Shown here in pieces: positions 18,055 to 25,332 of a stretch of 64,000 nucleotides of DNA (the stretch's first letter is position 1; each line of letters opens with the position of its first letter). A program made the translations under genes and the position numbers. Location of the stretch: assembly GCA_947646015.1 (NCBI GenBank), contig CANSEY010000007.1, positions 1 to 64,000 on the forward strand, read 5' to 3'. The notes below the pieces were generated by a model. That model worked only from the letters and a program-made list of their open reading frames with translations. It was not told where the DNA came from and did not search any database. This DNA is from an uncultured Bacteroides sp. GTDB taxonomy: Bacteria; Bacteroidota; Bacteroidia; Bacteroidales; Bacteroidaceae.

Positions 18055-18615
18055 ATAAAGCATAGTGGTTTAGGTGTGGAGCTAATGTACAAAATATAAC
18101 TGAGTAATCCTTGCCTTTATCAATAAAAAAACGAGGTATTGTACATATAACCCTTGCTGATACCGTACTATTTTTTTGTGCAATCGTGCTAAATGAGCTA
18201 CGCTTTCTATTTATGTGTTGTTTATCAGATAGTTAAGGGCGTACGAAATAGTGTACTTTTTAGCACAAAATCTTCGTACTCCGTACAAAATGCATTTTTG
18301 TGCGTTTTTGTACGAGTCGTACGTTTTTGTACGAAAATCGTGCGGTGTTTAAATATCTGATTTATAATGTAATAAATGCCGAAAAAAGGGTGTCTGCACG
18401 AAAGCACAAAATTTTCCCTTATTTTTAGGTAGGGTATTTTTAAGAAAGAAAGAAAAATAAAAAAAATATATATGTCCCCCTGTCTTCGCTTGGCGCCTCT
18501 CCCCCTGCACATTTGTTCAAAACGTTCTTGATGAATGAAGGGGAGGCGAGGGGAACGGAAAAAGAAAGCCCGGTAATACAGAAGCATCACCGGGCAATAA
18601 ATGATTCGACTTATG
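18055..18615. other. Iteron-rich non-coding gap, candidate origin or control region
   Basis: This 560-bp stretch holds no convincing gene. Between 18087 and 18335 the octamer TTTTGT(A/G)C or its complement occurs at least six times: GTACAAAA at 18087 and 18283, GCACAAAA at 18263, and TTTTGTGC or TTTTGTAC near 18175, 18297, 18307 and 18326. The clustering, both orientations and AT-rich surroundings resemble a replication origin or a multi-operator region. Confidence 0.5.
18568..18595 (-). terminator. Intrinsic terminator for the gene ending at 18616
   Basis: GCCCGGT and ACCGGGC (18568-18574, 18589-18595) form a GC-rich 7-bp stem. On the minus strand the hairpin is followed by a U-rich run (TTTCTTTTT). 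It closes the small early-gene cluster. Confidence 0.7.
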
Positions 18616-18948
18616 TTAGCGCAAATCATCAGGATAAAACACTTGCGATATCAATTCGTACTCACGCGGTAGTGACTTGACGCCAACGACTACACAGATG
18701 CCCCTTGCGGCAAGCTCGTAGAGCCGCTGTGTCGTGATGACAGAGCCGCGAAAGTTGTAGTTACTGCAGAGAATGAAGTAGGCAGTAGGCAGGTCAAAGG
18801 AATAGATATCCTTGCGGATGATTTTTTTAGCATCCGAAGGGACTTTGGCAAAACCTAGCCGAACGGCCAGGCGGGAAATGAATAGTTCCCGGTCATCGCT
18901 CGATTGGGCTATTACTACCATTATTTTATTCTCTTTTTTTATTGTCAT
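18616..18948 (-). CDS. Small early phage protein
   Basis: A protein of 110 residues (or 101 from the ATG at 18921, MVVIAQSSDDRELF). The pattern VVIAQSSDDRELFISRLAVRLGF followed by a later beta strand (AYFILCSNYNF) and helix-strand (ARGICVVVGVKSL) suggests a small alpha/beta fold. Nothing specific is recognised. It ends in a clear terminator. Confidence 0.5.
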   Translation of the reverse strand: MTIKKENKIMVVIAQSSDDRELFISRLAVRLGFAKVPSDAKKIIRKDIYSFDLPTAYFILCSNYNFRGSVITTQRLYELAARGICVVVGVKSLPREYELISQVFYPDDLR

Positions 18949-19009
18949 AATGTTGCGTATATCAGTGAAAATTAGTATCTTTACAGAGTAATAAATTGGG
19001 ATAATCTAC

Positions 19010-19333
19010 TCATCTTCGATTCGAGTAGAAGTGTGGCCGGACATGTGCCGGCACTAATTTAGGCACATGCCGAATGCTGCTATAATCGTCAGAAAACTCT
19101 AAAAAGTCATCCAAGACATCTTTCCTTGTTGTTTCTTCAATAATATACATACAAGCTATTTTAATGAATAGATCACGTGATGCAGGCTTACAATGGTCAG
19201 CTATAAGAATACTCTTGCCTTCAGGTATTGTAGCAAGAATGTTATTGACGGCGTGATAGAAACGCATGAAGCGTTCCGGATCCTGCCGGTATAGAGGAAG
19301 AACTTCGTCTAATATTTCTTGATAGGTTCCCAT
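19010..19333 (-). CDS. Small early phage protein
   Basis: A 107-residue mainly helical protein (MGTYQEILDEVLPLYRQDPERFMRFY). It belongs to the leftward run of short early genes after the primase. No family is recognised. Confidence 0.45.
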   Translation of the reverse strand: MGTYQEILDEVLPLYRQDPERFMRFYHAVNNILATIPEGKSILIADHCKPASRDLFIKIACMYIIEETTRKDVLDDFLEFSDDYSSIRHVPKLVPAHVRPHFYSNRR

Positions 19334-19361
19334 GCTTAAGTGCAGAATAGTGATAGTGCAA

Positions 19362-19550
19362 TTAAAATTGATAATTTATATTCCCTGCTGTATAGCTCCA
19401 AATACCGGTGTGAAACCTGAATTTTAGCGTCTCAATGATTCCTCTTTTTTGTGGGATCCAGTTGTGTAAAGCCTCGATGTCTCCTACTTCCGGTTCTGGC
19501 GGAAATACATATAGGTGGAGTCCGATGACGAACCATCTTATTCTATTCAT
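19362..19550 (-). CDS. Very small early phage protein
   Basis: A 62-residue protein with an aromatic-rich N-terminus (RIRWFVIGLHLYVFPPEPE). It is in line with its neighbours in the early operon, and support is only positional. Confidence 0.35.
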   Translation of the reverse strand: MNRIRWFVIGLHLYVFPPEPEVGDIEALHNWIPQKRGIIETLKFRFHTGIWSYTAGNINYQF

Positions 19551-19571
19551 GTTTTGTTAGTTATACGCAAA

Positions 19572-19838
19572 TTATTCTTTGATTTTTGACATTATGTAAT
19601 CAAAATGTTCTCTAAACTCTTTTGTACGAGTAAACACAGGGGAATCAATGTCAGATAGCTTTAGCTCCACGATATTGGTGATGCGCTTTACATGCTCTGA
19701 ATGAGCCTTATTATATCCACTTCTATAAGCACTCATAACCAATCCTCTTACATCCATTCGATCAATAAATTCAGGTTGAGGATCACACACCCTTTTTGAA
19801 TATTCAATCGCCAACACTGTTACTGTTTTCTTCTTCAT
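19572..19838 (-). CDS. Small early phage protein
   Basis: An 88-residue basic protein whose middle section (MDVRGLVMSAYRSGYNKAHSEHVKRI) resembles short helical segments common in phage early proteins. It lies between two other short leftward genes with short gaps. Function unknown. Confidence 0.45.
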   Translation of the reverse strand: MKKKTVTVLAIEYSKRVCDPQPEFIDRMDVRGLVMSAYRSGYNKAHSEHVKRITNIVELKLSDIDSPVFTRTKEFREHFDYIMSKIKE

Positions 19839-19848
19839 ATCTATTCTT

Positions 19849-20310
19849 TTATTGAATTATTCTATAAATACACTCGACCAATAGCACGAAAAAAGTAATA
19901 AAAAAAAGAGATTTCCAATACTTGATCTTTCTCTCATGCTTAGCCTTATGTCTACCCCATTCGTTTTCTACCATTTCTTTACAATCATTTTTATAATGTT
20001 CGAAATGCTTATTCACATAATGAGTAATATCGTCAGCAATGGCATACTTAACTTCCTCAGAAATTGATTGCGGCCACCCACGCTCATCGTAATTAAGTTC
20101 AGTAAGGACTTCCTGCCTTATCACTTTCTCCACTCCATTGATACGGAATCTCATGTGAACTCCACTATTCTTAACATGTCTTAAGAACTTCTCATCTGCA
20201 AGTCTTTCTACCTCTTCTTCTTTCAGTTTGGCTATTGAGTCAATTCGGTCGAACTCTGCTTCATCAACAATGATAATAGGATTCTCCGGCTTCATTCTAT
20301 GTATTTCCAT
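19849..20310 (-). CDS. Charged protein with C-terminal membrane anchor
   Basis: The 153-residue product is highly charged and ends in a transmembrane helix (SLFFITFFVLLVECIYRIIQ), so it is probably tail-anchored in the inner membrane. It overlaps the upstream gene by 14 nt. A role in host takeover or exclusion is conceivable but not shown. Confidence 0.5.
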   Translation of the reverse strand: MEIHRMKPENPIIIVDEAEFDRIDSIAKLKEEEVERLADEKFLRHVKNSGVHMRFRINGVEKVIRQEVLTELNYDERGWPQSISEEVKYAIADDITHYVNKHFEHYKNDCKEMVENEWGRHKAKHERKIKYWKSLFFITFFVLLVECIYRIIQ

Positions 20311-20587
20311 AATGTTCTTTTCTATTTGTAAATACTAAAAAGTCAGTTGGGTCTGCATACATGCTAATAAGTCCTTCATCCCAATGAATACCTGCCACTA
20401 TCCATTTATATGGAATATCCACGTATGAAGCTTCGCTTTTGTATGTAGCATTCCAATGCACACCTATTTCTCCAGACTCATATTCTACAATCTCAAAATC
20501 GATAATCTCACATTTTAAACGTTTCTTGATTTCCTCTTTTAACTTATCAGTATGAGATAATACCTCATTTAGTAATATTTTCCCCAT
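20297..20587 (-). CDS. Small early phage protein
   Basis: Starting at MGKILLNEVLSH (ATG at 20587) it is 96 residues. The end WIVAGIHWDEGLISMYADPT is aromatic and beta-like. It begins 18 nt after the primase-helicase stop and overlaps the next gene, so it is part of the same operon. Function unknown. Confidence 0.45.
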   Translation of the reverse strand: MGKILLNEVLSHTDKLKEEIKKRLKCEIIDFEIVEYESGEIGVHWNATYKSEASYVDIPYKWIVAGIHWDEGLISMYADPTDFLVFTNRKEHYGNT

Positions 20588-20604
20588 ATTTGTCACTGCT
20601 TTTT

Positions 20605-23031
20605 TTAAAAGTCTATTTGTTTCTGTTCATCCTCAAAGCTGACATCAGCTGAATAACTGTCACCAGTGTAAGTTCCAGTGCCAACTGTGAAATATTCTAT
20701 TCCTCCAGCCTTGTCGTCAATAATAGGTCGTCCGTCTTTATCCATCTGAAATGGATTCCCGGTCTTGCTATCGTATTTATGAGGATTAAAAATATATCCT
20801 TTCCATTCACAGTACATTATAAATTTCTTTTTGAAAGCCGTCGGGGAGATGAACTTCCTTTGTGCCGGATCGTATGTACAGAAAGCATCATATAGGTCCT
20901 TGCGGATAAGACGTCGATTCAAATGATCCTCATTTGATAAGTATTCATCTGCCCAAGATATAAGAGTTTCTCCCATTTCTTGACGGAGTTTCCGTTGTTC
21001 GAGTCTCTCGCCTGGAGCTTGTATGACTCCAAACTGCAGATAGAGCTGGATGCAGTTTGCCAATAAGTTCCAAGTAAGGTTCCATTGATCAAAATCCCAT
21101 TCCGAGAAAAATAGGGTACCGAAATCATCAACAGGTTTGTGGCTATCATTATAAAAGTCAGAGAAGGCAAGTAGCCATTGTCGGTCATTGAAGCTGGATC
21201 CGGATCCCTTTAGTGCGTGATTTGTTGCAATATAGATTTTGGCGGATCTTGAGAAGGGGATAGTAAACCTGCCTTCACCTTTATGGTTTACACTCCAGTC
21301 TCCGGTGATGTTCGGAAAAAGAAACTCAAAGTTAAAATTCAATAGCACATCATCTATGAAAACTATCTTTGTGTTTTCTTGTACGTCATTCCAGATAAAC
21401 TGATCATTGAATATATCTTGCCGTTTACCAGGAATGTAAACTGTAGGAGTGACATGTCTCATTAGCTCGCCAAGCAGTGATTTCCCTGAACGTCCATTTG
21501 ATTCGCCGACTTCGGATTGCTTTCCGTCCATGCCGACAACAGCTCTAGCGACATTGTTGTCTTTGGCTTCCATTGCCATAAAACCGATGGCGCATAGTTT
21601 ACTCAATAAATGAATCTTGTTTTCAATGATTTCATCAGGTTCCATTTCTTCTGGAGATTTGCGCCATGTGAAATTTGAGGCATTGATAAGAAATTGGAGA
21701 AAATGACATTTACTACCATCCTCTGAAAGTTCGTATGAGTATTGCCCATTTGAGTCAACACTGAAAGTGATCAAGGGGGCATTGAGATACTTGGCTTTTA
21801 TTTGTTTCCGTTGTTCTTCCCAAATATGATGTGCTATGTTTTCGTATCCCATCTCCGAAACCTGATCCTTCGTGATATACCAGCAGTTACTATCAAAATA
21901 GAAGAATTGGCTTTCCCGGTTAGGTTTGATAAAGTTTGGTTCTATGAAGTTTAATAGTGATAATTTGTCCGGACCTACATATTGGGAAACGCCTTTAATC
22001 AACATTTCATTAACCTCCTTTTTACAATAATGCTTAGCAAATTGGAATAAATAGTCGCGTGCATCTGATGCCTCGATCATTCGAACCACCGGAGGATCCA
22101 ATTGGATAAAGCGGTAGGACTTATCCAGCATTCGGAGGCGTCCAAAACCTCGATTTTGTAGGAAGTTATGTGAGTTGACATAGCAGAACTGGTATTCGAT
22201 GCGAGATTGCCCGGATCGATTTTCTTTTTCAACTTCTTCCCAAAATTTTTCGTCATCATCAAAAGGTTGTGCGAGGACAAATTTACCGGAATCGTCAAAT
22301 TTCCAACGATATCTTCCGAATACGAATTCCGGAAGATTCTTTAGTATGTCTTTATGGCGTTCGGCGAATGCTTCAGGTGCATGCAAGCACCAAAGTTCTT
22401 GCAGTTTATGATCTGTCCAAGTTGTTATCTTGAACATTTCTATATATTTCCCTAAGCCTTTCTTTTCGTTACAAGCATAATCTATATCCTGAGCTAACTC
22501 GTCCTCATGCTCTCTTAGACTATTGGCTAACAGATCGTCTACTCCTTTGTCTCCAGCAGGATTCTTTTGGACATGTCCAATGAAAATTTCAACATAAATA
22601 TTCCGATTTTTTAAGGTGCGCATATATTCCTTAAAGTTACGGGCTGCGAAGAAGAAACAACTAGGACGCTTTTCGACTCGATCATTAAGACGGACGTTTG
22701 TGCTTATGTCGTCCCAATCTGAATCGAAGATAAAAGCTACTTCCTTTACGCCACAAGTTGTGATGATACGGACTAGGTCTTCCGGAAGAGCGCCATTTAG
22801 TCCGAGATTCTGTATACCACTAACTGCAATAGACGGAATCCCGTGCTTACAAGCTTTTTCTGCTTTCTTCTCGCCTTCCTGAATATAAAGCCTATGTATC
22901 TGCTGTTTCTCTTTATATAAACGTCGTAGTTTTTCTGGAATATAGATTGGGGTGCCGCTTCCTGATGGTGATTTGTACTTATAAGGTTTTCCTTCTTTAT
23001 CAAGATGGGCATCCGGGAATTGCCATCGCAT
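20605..23031 (-). CDS. Primase-helicase with TOPRIM (DUF3854) and D5/SF3-type ATPase
   Basis: An 808-residue replication protein. The N-terminal part holds a TOPRIM-like core (IYIQEGEKKAEKACKHGI, then EVAFIFDSDWDD), which fits a DUF3854 primase-type domain. The C-terminal half is a D5/SF3-type helicase with Walker A ESNGRSGKSLLGE near residue 515 and Walker B TKIVFIDDVLLNF. A winged-helix tail follows. In-frame sense codons continue 24 residues upstream (including SDRPNFDTHRFSPL) to a stop at 23104 with no usual start codon among them, so the true N-terminus may have been lost or shifted. It is the first gene of the leftward early operon. Confidence 0.8.
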   Translation of the reverse strand: MRWQFPDAHLDKEGKPYKYKSPSGSGTPIYIPEKLRRLYKEKQQIHRLYIQEGEKKAEKACKHGIPSIAVSGIQNLGLNGALPEDLVRIITTCGVKEVAFIFDSDWDDISTNVRLNDRVEKRPSCFFFAARNFKEYMRTLKNRNIYVEIFIGHVQKNPAGDKGVDDLLANSLREHEDELAQDIDYACNEKKGLGKYIEMFKITTWTDHKLQELWCLHAPEAFAERHKDILKNLPEFVFGRYRWKFDDSGKFVLAQPFDDDEKFWEEVEKENRSGQSRIEYQFCYVNSHNFLQNRGFGRLRMLDKSYRFIQLDPPVVRMIEASDARDYLFQFAKHYCKKEVNEMLIKGVSQYVGPDKLSLLNFIEPNFIKPNRESQFFYFDSNCWYITKDQVSEMGYENIAHHIWEEQRKQIKAKYLNAPLITFSVDSNGQYSYELSEDGSKCHFLQFLINASNFTWRKSPEEMEPDEIIENKIHLLSKLCAIGFMAMEAKDNNVARAVVGMDGKQSEVGESNGRSGKSLLGELMRHVTPTVYIPGKRQDIFNDQFIWNDVQENTKIVFIDDVLLNFNFEFLFPNITGDWSVNHKGEGRFTIPFSRSAKIYIATNHALKGSGSSFNDRQWLLAFSDFYNDSHKPVDDFGTLFFSEWDFDQWNLTWNLLANCIQLYLQFGVIQAPGERLEQRKLRQEMGETLISWADEYLSNEDHLNRRLIRKDLYDAFCTYDPAQRKFISPTAFKKKFIMYCEWKGYIFNPHKYDSKTGNPFQMDKDGRPIIDDKAGGIEYFTVGTGTYTGDSYSADVSFEDEQKQIDF

Positions 23032-23293
23032 AAGGGGGGAGAAACGATGCGTGTCAAAGTTCGGTCGGTCTGAAAATATCTGATTGCTTTGGTTTTCAAA
23101 GCGTTAGAACGGGGTAGGAGTGAGCTGGGTGGAAAAACGAAGCGTTTACATCGCTTTACATCGAGCTTACATTTGAACCTTGTTTGAACGCCGTTCAAAT
23201 GAATCTCTTTACATTAGGAGTGGAGTAGGGGAGAATTCAGGCAGTATGGTATTATTTCACTCCGATGCTTTGCCCAGGCCATACTTCCATATA

Positions 23294-23301
23294 CAAAGAT
23301 A
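23294..23301 (-). promoter_or_regulatory. Early promoter of the leftward phage element
   Basis: The minus strand shows TATCTTTG (TAnnTTTG) with a TTGC at about 20 bp upstream, a good Bacteroidetes-type promoter pointing into the primase gene. A 15-bp direct repeat and a palindrome flank it, suggesting regulation. Confidence 0.5.
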
Positions 23302-23396
23302 ACCAAATGGTGTAATTTATGCAAGTGGAGTAGGGGAGCGCTTCGCTTCTCTCCTATTTTTATTTATTAAAATTATTCCATATAGCTGATATTTGG

Positions 23397-23404
23397 TATA
23401 TTTG
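23397..23404 (+). promoter_or_regulatory. Bacteroidetes-type -7 promoter box
   Basis: TATATTTG lies 23 bp upstream of the start codon at 23428 and matches TAnnTTTG. No clear -33 box was found. Confidence 0.5.
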
Positions 23405-23427
23405 CAGTGAAATAAATACTATATATC

Positions 23428-23640
23428 ATGAGTAAAGTTATCCATGTACATTTGATTTTTGAGAAAAAGAACATCTACTTTGGTAGTATATCGGCCATTT
23501 TTGAAACTCTGACGGAGAAACAGGTCGGAATCACTAAGAGTAGTCTTTTACATGCTGGACTGGTTGATGACATTGCCAAATACACGAAACGTGCAATGAT
23601 TATTCAGTCTCGCTTGATAACATGTACCAGAAAGGGATAA
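23428..23640 (+). CDS. Small conserved-looking protein of unknown function
   Basis: A 70-residue basic protein (MSKVIHVHLIFEKKNIYFGS ... TKRAMIIQSRLITCTRKG). I recall similar short hypothetical proteins in Bacteroides genomes. It has its own -7 box and an excellent terminator 20 nt after the stop, so it is an independent transcription unit. It lies between the two phage elements and belongs either to the left one or to the host. Confidence 0.6.
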   Translation: MSKVIHVHLIFEKKNIYFGSISAIFETLTEKQVGITKSSLLHAGLVDDIAKYTKRAMIIQSRLITCTRKG

Positions 23641-23659
23641 AATGCCTTAGAACGCAATT

Positions 23660-23684
23660 AAAAGCCGCAAAAGCGGCTTTTTTT
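23660..23684 (+). terminator. Strong intrinsic terminator
   Basis: AAAAGCCGC and GCGGC pair around an AAAA loop and are followed by seven T. It ends the small gene at 23428-23640. Confidence 0.9.
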
Positions 23685-23762
23685 GCCCTTATAAGTGTCA
23701 AACTATGATGGAAGGCTGTATTTATCCGTTTGAACGCTTTGAACGTCTTAAAAAGTGGAAAG

Positions 23763-23851
23763 GTTATTCACTTGCTTATTCATTTGGTTATTCATTTAAG
23801 CTATTACAAAAACGAAATGTTTTGATTGCTTATTCATTTGGTTATTCATTT
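23763..23851. repeat. 12-bp iterons (GSTTATTCATTT), probable transposase-binding sites
   Basis: Five copies of a 12-bp unit occur as a block of three (23763-23797, the first unit varied) and a block of two (23828-23851). A degenerate sixth half-site lies near 23903. The two blocks share a 26-bp identical segment at 23772-23797 and 23826-23851. They lie between the terminator and the repressor gene, where MuA-type end-binding sites are expected. A chance open frame across them merely encodes the repeated peptide. Confidence 0.65.
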
Positions 23852-24039
23852 TTGTGCCTATTTTGTTCTAATAAAACGGGGAAACATCTTTTTTTTATTT
23901 GGTATTCATCGGTTTTTATAATATTGTAGGGGGTAAATTGTATATAGATAATATTTATTTACTCCCCTGTATTTTTATATATTCTGCTGTAAAATAGTGA
24001 TTTAACTGTTTTTACCTCCCTTTCCCCATAAAACACGTT

Positions 24040-24459
24040 TTAGATGGCATTGGCAACCGTAGAATCGCTTGCATCCGAAACACGCCCCGACTTGTCCTGT
24101 TTAAGTTGTGTAATTGTCTGTTTGAGCATCCCTATTTCCTCTGCCATTTCTCGAATGGTGGAGTCTTTTTCCCTTAAAACATCCAGAAGCTCCCTAAAAT
24201 TATTGTTAGCTGTTTCTGGAGGAGCTGTTTCCGTTACTACTGGTGTAATTTTTTCGGCTTCTATATCTTTTAAAAGAAAGTCGTCGATTGATATTCTAAA
24301 AAACTTAGATATTTCACATAACAAACTCAATTTAGGTTCTGTATTACCCAGTTCATAGTTTGACATTGTACCTTTTTTGATGCCCAGAAACTCAAATTCA
24401 TCTAATTTAAGTCCCCTACTCTCCCTTAGATATCTAAGATTCTTAGAAAAAACGCTCAT
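24040..24459 (-). CDS. Phage repressor (XRE-type helix-turn-helix)
   Basis: The 139-residue protein opens with a classic XRE/Cro-type DNA-binding domain: FSKNLRYLRESRGLKLDEF, then GIKKGTMSNYELGNTEPKLS and LLCEISKFFRISIDDFL. A C-terminal coiled coil (REKDSTIREMAEEIGMLKQT) probably mediates multimer formation. It is transcribed leftward, away from the transposition genes, exactly as the Mu repressor is. Palindromes with the half-site TCTAAG lie in its 5' end and in the divergent promoter. It most likely keeps the prophage silent by blocking the early promoter. Confidence 0.75.
   Translation of the reverse strand: MSVFSKNLRYLRESRGLKLDEFEFLGIKKGTMSNYELGNTEPKLSLLCEISKFFRISIDDFLLKDIEAEKITPVVTETAPPETANNNFRELLDVLREKDSTIREMAEEIGMLKQTITQLKQDKSGRVSDASDSTVANAI
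24425..24449. promoter_or_regulatory. Operator-like palindrome within the repressor gene start
   Basis: CTTAGATATCTAAG at 24425-24438 is a perfect palindrome, and a further half-site TTCTTAGAA follows at 24441-24449. It shares CTTAGA/TCTAAG with the operator at 24491-24507, suggesting an array bound by the same repressor. Confidence 0.5.
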
Positions 24460-24484
24460 AAATCTAAATTATTTGGATTAATAC

Positions 24485-24515
24485 TTTGTTGTCTAAGAAA
24501 CTTAGACTATATTTG
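24485..24515 (+). promoter_or_regulatory. Early lytic promoter with embedded operator
   Basis: TTTG at 24485-24488 and TATATTTG at 24508-24515 are separated by 19 bp, a textbook Bacteroidetes promoter. The perfect palindrome GTCTAAG-AAA-CTTAGAC at 24491-24507 fills the space between the two boxes, so repressor binding should exclude RNA polymerase. It drives the rightward early genes. Confidence 0.75.
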
Positions 24516-24594
24516 CCACGTGATTAAAGTTTAAACACGCCCCAAAGCTACAAAAAAGGCTTGAGGTAACAATGAGAATTTAAAAAGAAGCAAA

Positions 24595-24786
24595 ATGGAA
24601 GTAAAATTTAAAAAGGGACAAAGTGTGAGAATCACCAAGAGAAATGGTGAGATCATTGATGGTATAGTTCGTGACTGGGATTATAACATTTGTACGTTCG
24701 TGCGGGAATATAATATCGATTATATGAAAAATGGTCAGGTTTGGACTGTAATATGTGTTCCGGAGGATGCGATAAAGGAGCTTTAA
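24595..24786 (+). CDS. Small early protein, SH3/KOW-like
   Basis: A 63-residue protein with the pattern FKKGQSVRITKRNGEIIDGIVRDWDY, which resembles a small SH3- or KOW-type barrel. It is the first rightward gene after the early promoter. Function unknown, perhaps a regulator. Confidence 0.55.
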   Translation: MEVKFKKGQSVRITKRNGEIIDGIVRDWDYNICTFVREYNIDYMKNGQVWTVICVPEDAIKEL

Positions 24787-24796
24787 TAATTTTCTC

Positions 24797-24879
24797 GGGC
24801 AGTTAGTTCAGCTGGTAGAACAAACTAAACTCCTATAATGGAGAGGTTATGGTCCGCGGTTCGAATCCGCGACTGCCCA
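24797..24879 (+). tRNA. tRNA-like gene with abnormal anticodon arm
   Basis: Acceptor arms GGGCAGT (24797-24803) and ACTGCCC (24872-24878) pair perfectly. The D stem GTTC/GAAC and the T arm CGCGG-TTCGAAT-CCGCG (24855-24871) are also canonical. The part between the D arm and the T arm is 32 nt rather than the usual 22. It can fold as a short AACT/GGTT stem that holds an inner CTCC-TATAAT-GGAG hairpin, so no 7-nt anticodon loop is formed. No CCA is encoded. It may be a decayed tRNA or a tRNA-mimic. Confidence 0.6.
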
Positions 24880-24905
24880 CTACGATAATTTAAATATTAG
24901 ATAGT

Positions 24906-25106
24906 ATGAAAGAACGAATAGTTGTAGAATACGGTGAGGTGAATAAAATTGCCGAACTGATGGGCTGTACAAACGTGATGGTGAGTCATGCGCTTGCCTT
25001 CCGTAAGAACAGCAAACTGGCCCGTTCCATTCGTAAGCTCGCCATTGAGCGCGGTGGATCCAAAGTAGGTGGTAATCCTCAAAATACAAGTAGCCATGAA
25101 AAATGA
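24906..25106 (+). CDS. Small helix-turn-helix protein (Ner-like position)
   Basis: A 66-residue basic protein: EYGEVNKIAELMGCTNVMVSHALAFRKNSKLARSIRKLAIERGG. The stretch VNKIAELMGCTNVMVSHAL looks like a helix-turn-helix. It lies between the repressor and the transposase genes, the place of the Ner regulator in Mu. Confidence 0.6.
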   Translation: MKERIVVEYGEVNKIAELMGCTNVMVSHALAFRKNSKLARSIRKLAIERGGSKVGGNPQNTSSHEK

Positions 25107-25317
25107 TTTGATGACATTGTTCAGCGACCAGCTGCACTGGTTTGCTCGTCTGAAACGAAAACAGCGCTTTTGCGTGCTTTACTTCTGTATGAGTTTCGGG
25201 ATCCTGCTCTCTATTTTTTTTATTAATCCGCTGCTGGAACTTCTCGTAGTGTTGAATTTCGGGATCTCCGTGCGGCTGCTGAAGAAGCATGTCCCTTTGA
25301 ATAATTTAGAGGATTGA
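25096..25317 (+). CDS. Small membrane protein
   Basis: The 73-residue product (MKNDLMTLFSDQLHWFARLK...) has two hydrophobic segments (FCVLYFCMSFGILLSIFFI and LLELLVVLNFGISV). It overlaps the upstream gene by 11 nt and precedes the transposase gene. Function unknown. Confidence 0.5.
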   Translation: MKNDLMTLFSDQLHWFARLKRKQRFCVLYFCMSFGILLSIFFINPLLELLVVLNFGISVRLLKKHVPLNNLED

Positions 25318-25332
25318 TAATCAAGCTGGGAG

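Larger units (their letters stand above)
23032..23427. other. Leader/control region of the leftward element
   Basis: This gap contains the early promoter, a 17-bp palindrome TTTGAACG-C-CGTTCAAA at 23183-23199, and two copies of AGTGGAGTAGGGGAG at 23219-23233 and 23324-23338. The pieces look like operator sites around one promoter. No gene is evident apart from the in-frame primase extension described for the preceding gene. Confidence 0.45.
23641..24039. other. Gap holding a terminator and probable left end of the Mu-like phage
   Basis: After the terminator at 23660-23684 the DNA turns AT-rich and carries 12-bp iterons at 23763-23851, then about 130 bp without visible features before the repressor gene's stop. 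By analogy with Mu, where the end and transposase sites lie just beyond the repressor gene, the phage/host junction should lie between about 23685 and 23763. The exact end cannot be fixed without the right end. Confidence 0.45.

Noticed and set aside
18225..18629. Open frame across the iteron gap
   Set aside because: It runs through a terminator and the repeated octamers, and its composition looks non-coding.
22797..23198. Minus-strand frame overlapping the start of the primase gene
   Set aside because: The overlapping primase frame has clear TOPRIM motifs. This frame has no domain and low-complexity basic residues.
23219..23338. 15-bp direct repeats as attachment sites of an inserted element
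   Set aside because: They are only 105 bp apart and flank a promoter, so operator sites are a better explanation.
23705..23929. Open frame encoding repeated AYSFGYSF
   Set aside because: The peptide repeat is a by-product of the 12-bp DNA iterons.
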